From the NCBI GenBank assembly GCA_022843545.1, contig JALHNL010000007.1, forward strand, positions 1 through 64,000: a stretch of 64,000 nucleotides of DNA, given 5' to 3'. Under the pieces are notes generated by a model. It had not been told where the DNA came from. It made no database searches and was given only the letters and a program-made list of their open reading frames with translations. Each line of letters starts with the position of its first letter. Position 1 is the first letter of the stretch. Below are positions 25,438 to 34,267 of the stretch, piece after piece. The position numbers were made by a program, and so were the translations under genes. Origin of the DNA: Phycisphaerales bacterium (GTDB taxonomy: Bacteria > Planctomycetota > Phycisphaerae > Phycisphaerales > UBA1924).

Positions 25438-27405
25438 TCAGGCGACCTGAAGGACCTTCAGCGCTTCCTTCACGATGTCGTCGGCGCTGATGGCGCACAT
25501 CTTGAGCACCTCCTCGGGCGTCTTGGCGCTCTTGGGGATGCGGCGGACGTTGAGCTGGCGGAGGGTGAAGGCGTCGCCCGAGCTGGTGAGCGCGTCGGCG
25601 ACGGCGCTGCCGATGCCGCCGGCGTAGTTGTCCTCGATGGTCATGATGTAGCCGTTGTTCTGGTTGGCGATGTCGAGCAGGGCGTCGGTGTCGAAGGGGA
25701 GGCTGTAGAGGTCGACGAGGCTGGCGGAGACGCCGGCCTTGTCGAGCGCGTCCAGGGCCTTGTTGGCCTCGTGGACCATGTAGCCCGCGGCGCACAGCAG
25801 GATGTCACGGCCCTCGCTGAGGACCTCGAACCCGCCGAGGTTGAAGGCGGTCTGATCGCTGTAGATGAACTCGGTGTCGGCGCGGAGGGTCCGCATGTAG
25901 CACGCGCCCTCGTACTCGGCCATGGCCCAGGTGAGGGCGTAGGCGGCGTACGCGTCGGCGGGCTGCAGCACGTAGCAGGCGGGGTTGCCGCGGTGGTCGC
26001 GGACGGTGCTGAAGGAGCGGAACCACGCCAGGTCGGGGAGGCTCATCTGGCTGGGCCCGTCGGCGGCGAGCGTGACGCCCGCGTGGCTGCCCACGATCTT
26101 GAGGTTCGCGCCCGAGTTGATCGCCATTTCGATCTGGTCGTACGCGCGGGTGACGAACTTGGCGAAGGTGGAGACGAACGGGATCTTGCCCGCGGCCGAC
26201 AGGCCCGCCGCGACGCTGATCATGTTCTGCTCCGCGATCTTGCACTCAAAGAACCGCTGCGCCAGCGCCGGGTCCTTCTTGAACATGTCGGCGTAGGTGC
26301 TGTTGGAGACGTCGGCGTCGAGGGCCACGACCTTGTCGTTGGCCTGGCCCAGAGCCCGCAGGCCGATGCCGTAGGCGCGCCTCGTGGCCATCTTGCCGGC
26401 CTGGATCGCCGACACCATGTCCATCCGCTTGGCCACCTCGCCCAGCGTGACGAACTCGCCCTGCTTGGGCTCCTTCACCTTCAGCTCCGCGGGGGGCTGG
26501 ATCTCGAACGAGTCGCTGCTCACCAGGCTGCTGGTGAGTTCGACGCGGCGCTCGTCCAGCTCGGCCAGAGCCTTGTTCATCTGGTCGCCGGCGATCGGCT
26601 TGCCGTGCCAGCCCGCGCCGTGCATCACGCTGGCGCCCCAGCCCTTGACGGTCTTGGCGACGATGGCGATGGGCTGGTCGAAGCTCTGGGCGTTGGCGGC
26701 GAACTCGTCGAGCGCCTTCTTGATCTGGTTGGGGCTGTGCCCGTCGATCTCGATGACCTTGAACCCGTACGCCTCGAGCTTGGCCTTCTGCTTCGCCACG
26801 CCCTGCTGCGGGCTCACGCGGTCGGTCTGGCCGTAGTCGTTACAGTTCAGGATCGTGCAGACGTTGGTCAGCTTGCGATCCATGATGTAGTCGAGCGCCT
26901 CGCTGATCTGGCCCTCGCGGCTCTCGCCGTCGCCGATGATGCAGTAAATCCGGCGGTCAAGACCGTCGAGCTTGGCGGCCTCGCCCAGACCCGCCGCGAC
27001 GCTCAGGCCCTGGCCCAGCGAGCCGGTGGCGGCGTCGAAGAAGGGGAAGCCCTCCATCGGGTTGGGGTGACCGTCCAGCTCGCTGGCGGCCTCGCGGAGC
27101 TTCTTGAGGTCCTCCACCGTCAGCGGGCGGCGCTTCTCGGGGTCCTTGCCGTACATCACGCCCAGCTTGGCGCACGCGGCGTACACGATGGGCACGGCGT
27201 GCCCCTCGGAGAGGACCAGGCGGTCGCTGGTGGGGTAGTCGGGGTATTCGGGGCTCCAGCGCATCGCGCTGAACATCAGGACCGTAATCAGGTGACCGAG
27301 GCTCATGGCCGTGGACGGGTGGCCCGAGCCGGCGGCCGCGGTCATCTCGATGGACAGACGATCCAGTTCGATGGCCTGGGCATGCACGGCGGCTTCAAAG
27401 GACAT
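25438..27405 (-). CDS. tkt: Transketolase
   Basis: 655 residues, full-length single-chain enzyme of the pentose phosphate and Calvin pathways; it moves two-carbon units between sugar phosphates using thiamine diphosphate. The ThDP/Mg site is in IIGDGESREGQISEALDY with NCNDYGQTD downstream. SGHPSTAMSLGH near the N-terminus and IAEQNMISVAAGLS at the start of the pyrimidine-binding domain are typical. The C-terminal domain ends normally. The ATG has AAAGGAA about 9 nt upstream. It stands alone, divergent from dnaN, and ends in a strong terminator. Confidence 0.95.
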   Translation of the reverse strand: MSFEAAVHAQAIELDRLSIEMTAAAGSGHPSTAMSLGHLITVLMFSAMRWSPEYPDYPTSDRLVLSEGHAVPIVYAACAKLGVMYGKDPEKRRPLTVEDLKKLREAASELDGHPNPMEGFPFFDAATGSLGQGLSVAAGLGEAAKLDGLDRRIYCIIGDGESREGQISEALDYIMDRKLTNVCTILNCNDYGQTDRVSPQQGVAKQKAKLEAYGFKVIEIDGHSPNQIKKALDEFAANAQSFDQPIAIVAKTVKGWGASVMHGAGWHGKPIAGDQMNKALAELDERRVELTSSLVSSDSFEIQPPAELKVKEPKQGEFVTLGEVAKRMDMVSAIQAGKMATRRAYGIGLRALGQANDKVVALDADVSNSTYADMFKKDPALAQRFFECKIAEQNMISVAAGLSAAGKIPFVSTFAKFVTRAYDQIEMAINSGANLKIVGSHAGVTLAADGPSQMSLPDLAWFRSFSTVRDHRGNPACYVLQPADAYAAYALTWAMAEYEGACYMRTLRADTEFIYSDQTAFNLGGFEVLSEGRDILLCAAGYMVHEANKALDALDKAGVSASLVDLYSLPFDTDALLDIANQNNGYIMTIEDNYAGGIGSAVADALTSSGDAFTLRQLNVRRIPKSAKTPEEVLKMCAISADDIVKEALKVLQVA

Positions 27406-27760
27406 GGGCGGTTCCTTTCAGAGCGGGAGGCGGGCGGGCGAGGCGAACAGCAACGCCAAGGTGATCGCGCGGCAGGCTGAACCCGCCGGCGCCACCCGGG
27501 CGCAGATCGGCTGGCACGGGGTTTGCCCATGAAAGCCGATGGGGGAGTATCGCCCTTCCGGGCTCTGGGATCAACCACCCTTCTGTGGAATTCTGGAGCC
27601 CCCCCGGGGTGTCGCGATCCCGGCGGATTGGCGGAAGCCGCCAAGCAGGCCTTCGGGACAACCGGTGCATGAACTGTCCTCTGGGCGGATCGGCGTGGTT
27701 CTGAGCCGCAATCCCACCAGACGGGCGTCTTGGGGCAAACAGCACAATATGATGGGCACC
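27406..27760. other. Intergenic region, 355 bp, with several hairpins upstream of dnaN
   Basis: Divergent control region of tkt and dnaN. It contains an outer stem GGGCTC (27560-27565) with GAGCCC (27596-27601) enclosing CCAC/GTGG, a perfect 7-bp hairpin TTGGCGG-aag-CCGCCAA (27628-27644) and GGACA/TGTCC (27656-27679). These could belong to a structured leader or small RNA. No DnaA-box cluster, tRNA or protein gene is evident. Confidence 0.4.
27748..27753 (+). promoter_or_regulatory. TATGAT -10 element, leaderless start of dnaN
   Basis: TATGAT is followed by 7 nt and ATG 27761. It overlaps two in-frame upstream ATGs (27749 and 27752), which argues that translation starts at 27761. Confidence 0.6.
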
Positions 27761-28990
27761 ATGAAAGTGATCGCCGACCGTTCGGCCCTCCTCGAGGCCG
27801 TCAACATCATCGCCGCCGTCGTTCCGCAGCGCACCCCCAGCCCCGCGCTGTCGTGCGTGAAGCTCTCGGCGGCGCGGGCCGCGGGCGGGGGCGGGGGCGG
27901 GGTGAGCGAACTGACGCTCTCGGGCACCGACGCCGAGCACTCGATCTCGATGAGCCTGACGCAGGTGGACGTGACGGACCCGGGCGTGGCGATCGTCAGC
28001 GCGCACAAGCTCCAGCAGATCCTGGCGAACATCGACCAGTCCGACCCGACGGTGACGATCGAACTGGACGGCGAACTGTGCTCGATCCGCGGGGCCAACT
28101 CGCGGTTCAAACTGCACGCGTACCCGTCGTCGGACTTCCCGCCCATGCCCGAGTTTGACGCGGCCTCCAAGGCCCCGGGCGTGCGGGCGGTCTTCACCCA
28201 CACCGCCGGCGGGCTCATGCGGCTGATCGCCCGCACGGTCTTCGCGGTGGCGCGCGAGACCTCGCGCTACGCGATCAACGGCGTGCTGCTGAAGCGCGAC
28301 GGCAAGCGGCTGGAGATGGTGGCAACCGACGGTCGGCGCCTGGCGCTGTGCCGGGCCCAGGCCCGCACCAGCCCCACCGACGCGGGCAGCGGGGCCAGTT
28401 CGTGCATCATCCCCACCAAGGCGCTGCAACTGCTGCTCCGCCTGGCGGGCGACCCCGAGGGCGCGGTGCGCGTGGCGATCACCGACAACCGCGTCTTCTT
28501 CGCGATCATGGACGCCGCCGAGGGCGAGGGGGGCAAGAAGGGCGCGGCGACGACCGCTGCGCCGCGGGCCGTGCTGTCGAGCGCGCTGGTGGAGGGCACC
28601 TTCCCCCCGTTCGAAGACGTGATCCCCAAGGACCAGGACAAGAAGGTGACCGCCTCGACCGACGAACTGGCGCGGGCCGTTCGCCAGGCGTCGGTGCTCA
28701 CCAACGAAGAATCGCGCGGGGTGCGCTTCGCGTTCAGCGCCAAGTCCAAGCGGCTGAAGATCAGCAGCCGGGCGCCGGAGGTCGGCGAGTCGGAGATCGA
28801 GATGCCGCTGACCGACATGGTGGGCGACGATCTGGAGATCAGCTTCAACCCGCAGTTCCTGACCGAGGCGCTCAAGGCGGTGGACGAGGGCGAACTGAAG
28901 ATCGAACTCAAGGCCTCCAACAAGCCCGCGACGATCCGCGCGGGTGACGACTTCCTGTACGTGGTGATGCCGGTCAATCTGCCGCAGTGA
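27761..28990 (+). CDS. dnaN: DNA polymerase III beta subunit (sliding clamp)
   Basis: 409 residues. Forms the ring-shaped processivity clamp of the replicative polymerase. The three-fold clamp pattern is visible: MKVIADRSALLEAVNIIAAVVPQRTPSPALSCVKL at the N-terminus, FTHTAGGLMRLIARTVFAVARETSRYAINGVLL with ATDGRRLAL in the middle, and a C-terminus ending DDFLYVVMPVNLPQ, close to the family's final MPM/VRL pattern. It is longer than the usual about 370 residues because of low-complexity insertions (a poly-Gly stretch near residue 43 and EGEGGKKGAATTAAP near 250-270). No dnaA, recF or gyrB lies next to it. Confidence 0.93.
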   Translation: MKVIADRSALLEAVNIIAAVVPQRTPSPALSCVKLSAARAAGGGGGGVSELTLSGTDAEHSISMSLTQVDVTDPGVAIVSAHKLQQILANIDQSDPTVTIELDGELCSIRGANSRFKLHAYPSSDFPPMPEFDAASKAPGVRAVFTHTAGGLMRLIARTVFAVARETSRYAINGVLLKRDGKRLEMVATDGRRLALCRAQARTSPTDAGSGASSCIIPTKALQLLLRLAGDPEGAVRVAITDNRVFFAIMDAAEGEGGKKGAATTAAPRAVLSSALVEGTFPPFEDVIPKDQDKKVTASTDELARAVRQASVLTNEESRGVRFAFSAKSKRLKISSRAPEVGESEIEMPLTDMVGDDLEISFNPQFLTEALKAVDEGELKIELKASNKPATIRAGDDFLYVVMPVNLPQ

Positions 28991-29032
28991 GCGGGTCCTC
29001 TCTCTCATCCAACTCCATACCGAAAGCACGCC

Positions 29033-29545
29033 ATGGCCAAGAAGAAAGCCGCCGCCAAGAAGAAGCCCGCCAAGAACGCCAAGCCCGCGCCCAAGGCTAA
29101 GGGCAAGGCGCGCTCGTCCAAGAGCGCCGGCCCCGCCTCGATCCCCGCGGGCGGGCCGGTGTCGCCCATCAACAGCGGGTCGGGCCCGTCGCCGGCGGAA
29201 CTGGGGTCCAAACTGGTGCAGATGTTCAACGCCCGCACGCCCGACACCAAGATCTGGGACGCGCTGTTCGCCAAGGACTTCGCGAGCATCGAGGGTCACG
29301 GCGTGAACATGATGTTCCGCGGTCGCAAGGCCGTGGAGGGCAAGGCCCACCAGTGGGAAGCCGCCCACACCGTCCACGGCGCGCGGGCCGAGGGCCCGTT
29401 CGTCGGCTCGACCGGCTTCGCGGTGCGGTTCACAGTGGACGTTGAGGTGAAGGCCACCGGCCAGCGCAAGCTCATGGACGAGATCGGGGTCTACTCCGTC
29501 CTGGACGGGAAGATCGTGCAGGAAGAGTTCATGTACGGCGGGTGA
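29033..29545 (+). CDS. NTF2/SnoaL-like protein with Lys/Ala-rich N-terminal tail
   Basis: 170 residues. The first about 35 are almost entirely Lys, Ala and Pro (a histone H1-like basic tail), followed by a Gly/Ser/Pro linker. From about residue 60 the sequence fits a SnoaL/NTF2-like cone fold (LGSKLVQMFNARTPDTKIWDALFAKDFASIEGHG, GRKAVEGKAHQW, GFAVRFTVDVEVKATGQRKLMDEIGVYSVLDGKIVQEEFMYG). The basic tail could bind nucleic acid; topA at 29763 has a similar tail, so the pair may act at DNA, which is inference only. It starts 42 bp after dnaN and ends at a terminator. Confidence 0.8.
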   Translation: MAKKKAAAKKKPAKNAKPAPKAKGKARSSKSAGPASIPAGGPVSPINSGSGPSPAELGSKLVQMFNARTPDTKIWDALFAKDFASIEGHGVNMMFRGRKAVEGKAHQWEAAHTVHGARAEGPFVGSTGFAVRFTVDVEVKATGQRKLMDEIGVYSVLDGKIVQEEFMYGG

Positions 29546-29584
29546 GACGGGCGGGCGGGCCTCAATCGCGTAGGTGTTTTGTCT

Positions 29585-29620
29585 TACGACCGCGATCCCG
29601 TGGCGGCGGTACGTATTTTT
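29585..29620 (+). terminator. Rho-independent terminator after the NTF2-like gene
   Basis: Stem TACGACCGC (29585-29593) pairs with GCGGTACGTA (29606-29615) with one bulged base, followed directly by TTTTT (29616-29620). It ends transcription from dnaN and the NTF2-like gene before topA. Confidence 0.65.
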
Positions 29621-29762
29621 ACTGGACTCACGCTCGCCGGTCCCGGATTAGCACTAACAAAATCCTATAAACGCTTGCCGCGCTCAACTGCTCGCGCCTT
29701 CCTTCCGTATCCAAGCCGCCCACCGGCCGATCTGAGTCTTTCCGCCGGCGGCTTCCTTCACT

Positions 29763-32591
29763 ATGGCCAAAGCCCGAACCAGTTCGACCAAGACCCCCGC
29801 CAAGAGCAAGGCCCCTAAGGGCAAGGCCAAGCCCGCCGAGGGCGATGCGCCCTTTGAGGCGGACGCGGGGGAGCCGGCGGGCGGCGGTGGCGGGGGTCGC
29901 GGGCGGCAACTGGTGATCGTGGAGTCGCCGGCGAAGGCCAAGACCATCAACAAGTACCTCGGCACGGGGTACCACGTGCTCGCGAGCGTGGGGCACGTGC
30001 GCGACCTGCCCACCAAGAACCCCAAGGGCGTGAAGGCGCCGGTGCCGGGGGTGGACCTCGAGCACGACTTTGAGCCCACGTACCAGGTGATCGACGGCAA
30101 GGGGAAGGTGATCACCGACCTGAAGCGGTCGGCGAAGGTGGCCAGCGAGGTGTGGTTCGCGACCGACCCGGACCGCGAGGGCGAGGCGATCGCGTGGCAC
30201 ATCGCGGAGGAACTGGGGATCAAGCCCGACCGCGCCAAGCGGGTGATGTTCAACGCGATCACCAAGGTGGAGATCCAGCGGGCGTTCACGAACCCCCACC
30301 CGATCAACATGGACCGGGTGAACGCGCAGCAGGCGCGGCGGGTGCTGGACCGGATCGTGGGCTACCAGGTGTCGCCCCTGCTGTGGAAGAAAGTGGCCCG
30401 CGGGCTGAGCGCGGGGCGCGTGCAGAGCGTGGCGGTGCGGCTGATCGTGGAGCGCGAGCGGGAGATCCGCGCGTTTGTCCCCGACGAGTACTGGGAACTC
30501 AAGGCGATCTTCACCGCCGACGCGGCGGGGGCGGAGCGGCTGGCCTCGGCCTGGCCCGCGTGGAACCAGGAGCAGCGCGAGCTGGCGGCGAAGGAGGATC
30601 GCAAGCCCGGCAAGCGCCCGCGCACCGGCGCCACGCTCAAGGACATCGCGGAGTGGCTGGGCAAGAACGGCTGCTTCACCGCGGAACTGGTGGAGGTCGG
30701 GGGCGAGAAGTTCGAGATGCGCGGGGGCGACGCCCAGGCCGGCGAGAAGATGGCCGAGCGCGCCCGAGCGGTCGCGGCGGCGGCGGGGCTGCTGGATGTT
30801 CAGATGAAGGTGACCCAGGACCCGTCGGGCAAGGGCCCGGCGCGGTTCGTGCGGAGCCTGACCGGGCGCGTGGACCCCACCACGCCCTACGCCATCCGCG
30901 AGATCAACACCAAGCGCGTGAGCACGCGGCCCGCGCCGCCGTTCATCACCAGCACGCTGCAGCAGGCGGCGGCCAACCGGCTGGGCTTCAGCGCCCGGCG
31001 GACGATGACCGCGGCGCAGCAGCTTTACCAGGGCGTGGACCTGCCGGGGGAGGGGCCCACCGCGCTGATCACGTACATGCGAACCGACAGCACGCACCTG
31101 TCGGGCGACGCGCTGGCGATGGTGCGCGACTACATCCCGCAGCGGTACGGGGCCAAGTACCTGCCGGAGAAGCCCAACTTCTTCGCGTCCAGCAACAAGG
31201 ACGCGCAGGAAGCCCACGAGGCGATCCGCCCGACCAACGTGAGCATCGCGCCCGACGCGAAGCTGCGGGCGGCGCTGAAGCCCGACCAGTTCCGGCTGTA
31301 CGAGCTGATCTGGCAGCGGTTCGTGGCGTGCCAGATGACCCCGGCGCAGTGGGACTCGACATCGGTGGTGATTGATGGGGGGCGGGCGGCCGCGGGGGCC
31401 GCGCTCCCGATCACCTTCCGCGCATCCGGACGAGTGCTGGCGTTCGACGGGTTCTACAAGGTCACGGGCGTGCCGCACGCCGCGGAAGAGCAGACCCTGC
31501 CCGCGCTGGCGGAGAAGCAGAAGGTCGCGCCGGTGGCTCTGGACCCGATGCAGAAGTTCACGCAGCCCCCGCCGCGGTACACCGAGGCGAGCCTGATCAA
31601 GACGCTGGAGTCGGAGGGCATCGGCCGCCCGTCGACGTACGCGTCGATCATCGGGGTGATCCAGGACCGCAAGTACGTCGAGCAGGTGGAGCGTCGCTTC
31701 TGGGCCACCGCGCTGGGCGAGGCGGTGACCGACAAGCTCATCGAGGCCTTCCCCGACCTGATGGACGTGGGCTACACCCGCGAGATGGAGGCCAAGCTGG
31801 ACAAGGTCGAGGAGGACCACCTCGACTGGGTCCAGATGCTCCACGAGTTCTACGGGCCGTTCAAGGACCGGCTGGGCAAGGTTGAGCACACGCTCACGCA
31901 CGCCAAGGCCGTCACCACGCCCGCGCCCGCGGAGTACACCTGCCCCAAGTGCGCCGCGGAGCGGGCCAAGAAGGGCCTGCCCCCGGCGGGCATGGTCTAT
32001 CGCCTCGGCAAGAGCGGGCGCTTCCTGTCGTGCGACACCTATCCCAAGTGCACCTACGCCGCCCCGGTTGACCGCGAGGGCAAGCCCCAGCCCGTCGAGA
32101 CCACCGACGTCGCCTGCACCAAGTGCGGCGCGGCGATGATCTACCGCACCGGGCGGTTCGGGCCGTTCCTGGGCTGCTCCAAGTACGGCGACAAGGCCGC
32201 CCCCTGCGACGGGATCCTCAAGCTGGACAAGACCGGGCGGGTGGTGGCGCCGGCGATCCCGCCGTATTCGCCCGAGCCCGCGCTGCCCTGCCCCAAGTGC
32301 CAGGCGGCGATGTACCTGCGGCCCGGGAAGTACGGCCCGTGGCTGGGGTGCTCGAAGTTCCCCAAGTGCCGGGGGCGTGGCAACTTCAAGGGTCTGCCCG
32401 AGGCGCAGCAGAAGGAACTGATGGTGGCGCTGGCAAACTGGGAGAAGCAGCACCCGGTGCCGGTGATCAAGACCACGTCCGGGAAGGCCCTGACGGGTCC
32501 GGACGGCAAGCCGGTTGAGGGCGCGCCGCGAATCGACCAGCAGGACGGCGGCGAAACCCTGGAAGCGGTGGCGGATGAACTGGGCGTCTAA
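29763..32591 (+). CDS. topA: DNA topoisomerase I (type IA)
   Basis: 942 residues. Relaxes negative supercoils through a 5'-phosphotyrosine intermediate. After a Lys/Ala-rich tail of about 45 residues the Toprim domain begins (RQLVIVESPAKAKTINKYLG), with TDPDREGEAIAWH as its metal-binding motif. The active-site tyrosine is Tyr438 in ITYMRTDSTHLS. EGIGRPSTYASII is a conserved core motif. The C-terminus has three topoisomerase-type zinc ribbons: CPKC...CDTYPKC, CTKCGAAMIYRTGRFGPFLGCSKY and CPKCQAAMYLRPGKYGPWLGCSKFPKC; the second appears to lack the regular fourth Cys spacing. Two unknown genes follow in the same direction. Confidence 0.95.
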   Translation: MAKARTSSTKTPAKSKAPKGKAKPAEGDAPFEADAGEPAGGGGGGRGRQLVIVESPAKAKTINKYLGTGYHVLASVGHVRDLPTKNPKGVKAPVPGVDLEHDFEPTYQVIDGKGKVITDLKRSAKVASEVWFATDPDREGEAIAWHIAEELGIKPDRAKRVMFNAITKVEIQRAFTNPHPINMDRVNAQQARRVLDRIVGYQVSPLLWKKVARGLSAGRVQSVAVRLIVEREREIRAFVPDEYWELKAIFTADAAGAERLASAWPAWNQEQRELAAKEDRKPGKRPRTGATLKDIAEWLGKNGCFTAELVEVGGEKFEMRGGDAQAGEKMAERARAVAAAAGLLDVQMKVTQDPSGKGPARFVRSLTGRVDPTTPYAIREINTKRVSTRPAPPFITSTLQQAAANRLGFSARRTMTAAQQLYQGVDLPGEGPTALITYMRTDSTHLSGDALAMVRDYIPQRYGAKYLPEKPNFFASSNKDAQEAHEAIRPTNVSIAPDAKLRAALKPDQFRLYELIWQRFVACQMTPAQWDSTSVVIDGGRAAAGAALPITFRASGRVLAFDGFYKVTGVPHAAEEQTLPALAEKQKVAPVALDPMQKFTQPPPRYTEASLIKTLESEGIGRPSTYASIIGVIQDRKYVEQVERRFWATALGEAVTDKLIEAFPDLMDVGYTREMEAKLDKVEEDHLDWVQMLHEFYGPFKDRLGKVEHTLTHAKAVTTPAPAEYTCPKCAAERAKKGLPPAGMVYRLGKSGRFLSCDTYPKCTYAAPVDREGKPQPVETTDVACTKCGAAMIYRTGRFGPFLGCSKYGDKAAPCDGILKLDKTGRVVAPAIPPYSPEPALPCPKCQAAMYLRPGKYGPWLGCSKFPKCRGRGNFKGLPEAQQKELMVALANWEKQHPVPVIKTTSGKALTGPDGKPVEGAPRIDQQDGGETLEAVADELGV

Positions 32592-32607
32592 TGCGGGAGG
32601 TCGGCAC

Positions 32608-33168
32608 GTGGCGTGGAGCACCGGATTTGCGGCGGGTTTGGCGGCGGGGGCCTTGTGCGGCGGGCTGATCGCCGGCGCGGTGGCCATGACGCAGCCCATC
32701 AAGAGCACGCCCAAGCCGGCGGACATCGCGTTCGCGGACATGCCCGGCCCGGTGAAGAGCTACCTCAAGTCGCAGACGGCGTGGCTGACGGATGGCCAGG
32801 CCAAGGTCTTTGAGACCGGCCCGGCGAAGATCTACGTGGTCGATGCTGACAACGGCCCGACGGCGATCGGGGCCTATGTGACGAACAAGGGCGTTCTACT
32901 GAACTGGAAGCGCAACCACTCCGGGCTGAGCGCGGTGGTGCCCCAGCAGGTGAAGGACCACTTCGCGGAGGCGATGCCCGACGCGAAGCTGCTGGGCTAC
33001 CAGGATTACGACTCGGTGATGTACATCTACAACGCGATCATGGAGAAGGACGGCAAGGGCTACCGCCTGAGCCTGTCCAGCGTGAGCGGGATGGAAATCG
33101 AGGAACTTCCGGATTGGCAGATGAACACCTACAAGCGGATGCTTGAGAAGAACGAGAACAAGCCATGA
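32608..33168 (+). CDS. Membrane-anchored protein of unknown function
   Basis: 186 residues. The GTG at 32608 is chosen because GGGAGG lies 7 nt upstream; it begins 16 nt after topA. An N-terminal hydrophobic segment (STGFAAGLAAGALCGGLIAGAVA) is a signal anchor, and the remainder is likely periplasmic. The body (FADMPGPVKSYLKSQTAWL, AKIYVVDADNGPTAIGAYVTNKGVLLNWKRN) has an alternating helix-strand pattern reminiscent of PepSY-like small domains, but no family is assigned. Its stop overlaps the start of the next gene (ATGA), so the pair is co-translated. The two products may share a related fold. Confidence 0.75.
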   Translation: MAWSTGFAAGLAAGALCGGLIAGAVAMTQPIKSTPKPADIAFADMPGPVKSYLKSQTAWLTDGQAKVFETGPAKIYVVDADNGPTAIGAYVTNKGVLLNWKRNHSGLSAVVPQQVKDHFAEAMPDAKLLGYQDYDSVMYIYNAIMEKDGKGYRLSLSSVSGMEIEELPDWQMNTYKRMLEKNENKP

Positions 33169-34202
33169 ACACGACGACCCGACTGACCGCGGCCGCGCTG
33201 CTGGCGCTGGCCTTCGCCTCCCCGCTGATCGCGCAGCCCGAACCGGCGCCGGCCCCGGCTCCTGCCCCGGCCCCCGCGCCCGCGCCCGACAAGCCGCCGC
33301 TGCCGAAGTTTGAGGAAACGCCCGAGGCGGTGCAGCGGGCGGCGCGCGGGTTTGACCAGCGCCTGGAGGTGTTCGAGGTCACCGATCACAAGCGGCTGGG
33401 TGGGGCGATGTGGTACATGGTGACGGGACGCGCCCGGGGCATCCAGGTGGAGATGCGGATCTTGGCCAGCGGGATCGTGATGTCGGCCCGGACGTTCGAG
33501 GAGCAGTCGGGAGACGCCCCGCCGGAACTGCTGAAGGACATCGAGGAGCGGTATGGCAAGGACGCGCAGATTCTGAACACGCGCCGGATCACGGTGATCT
33601 TCATTGAGCCGACTACGTGGCTGAAGGTGTCCGACGAGAAGGACGCGGAGATCCGGCGGTGCTACATCAACAGTTCGCTGGGGGCGGCCTACCAGCCCCT
33701 TGGCCCGGACGAAGCGGTGCCCTCCGACGAGCCGCTGGCGCCGCTGTCGGCCGAGGAAAAGGAGGCCAGCGACAAGGCCCTGGCCTCGCTGCCCGAGCCG
33801 GTGCGCAAGGCGATCACGACGTTCGACCCGCAGTTTGACCGGTTCACGGTGGAGGAACTGACGATCGAGACCGCGCAGGTCTTTGACGTGACGGCCGAGT
33901 CGGCGCAGCGGAAGGTGAAGCTCCGCGTGGCTCCGCTGGGCACCATCCTGATGAGCGACGAACTGAGCCGCACGGTGAGCGTGAAGCCCAAGGAGTTTGA
34001 CGAGATCACTCCGACCATCTATCCCAAGGCGATCCCGGTGGTGCGCCGGCAGCGGCTGGTGCGCACGGGCGACTGGGGCACCGTGGTGGAGTCCAAGGCC
34101 GGGCGGCAGCAGTTCATCCTGCGCAACAACGGGCGCATGGAGATCCAGGTCGACAACCCGCTGGGTCAGCCGCCCCGCGGGCGCCCGGCGGATCGTCCGT
34201 AA
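33165..34202 (+). CDS. Secreted protein of unknown function with internal duplication
   Basis: 345 residues. A signal peptide (about 1-23, ending SPLIAQP) is followed by a Pro-Ala linker of 9-10 PA pairs. Two similar units follow: PEAVQRAARGFDQRLEVFEV... to ...ILASGIVMS (about 50-107) and PEPVRKAITTFDPQFDRFTVE... to ...APLGTILMS (about 208-262). Both have the order helix, FD, strands, GxIxMS, so the gene probably arose by internal duplication. Function unknown. It overlaps the preceding membrane-protein gene by 4 bp. Confidence 0.75.
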   Translation: MNTTTRLTAAALLALAFASPLIAQPEPAPAPAPAPAPAPAPDKPPLPKFEETPEAVQRAARGFDQRLEVFEVTDHKRLGGAMWYMVTGRARGIQVEMRILASGIVMSARTFEEQSGDAPPELLKDIEERYGKDAQILNTRRITVIFIEPTTWLKVSDEKDAEIRRCYINSSLGAAYQPLGPDEAVPSDEPLAPLSAEEKEASDKALASLPEPVRKAITTFDPQFDRFTVEELTIETAQVFDVTAESAQRKVKLRVAPLGTILMSDELSRTVSVKPKEFDEITPTIYPKAIPVVRRQRLVRTGDWGTVVESKAGRQQFILRNNGRMEIQVDNPLGQPPRGRPADRP

Positions 34203-34246
34203 CCCCCAGTCCGGGCGGCATTGAATGAGGTGGGCCTGCGCGCGGC

Positions 34247-34252
34247 TATGCT
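34247..34252 (+). promoter_or_regulatory. TATGCT -10 element upstream of the SulP gene
   Basis: TATGCT lies 15 nt before the GTG start, giving a very short leader with no visible Shine-Dalgarno. The hexamer is identical to that of the acpP promoter. Confidence 0.4.
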
Positions 34253-34267
34253 CGCGCAGACCCGCTC

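Noticed and set aside
27406-27760. Replication origin next to dnaN
   Set aside because: No cluster of DnaA boxes and no dnaA, recF or gyr genes nearby; a single TGTGGAATT is too far from consensus.
29645-29660. CIRCE heat-shock operator (TTAGCACT)
   Set aside because: Only one half-site is present; the inverted second half is missing.
29628-32741. 1037-residue open frame antisense to topA
   Set aside because: Arg/His/Leu-rich shadow of the topoisomerase gene with no recognisable motif.
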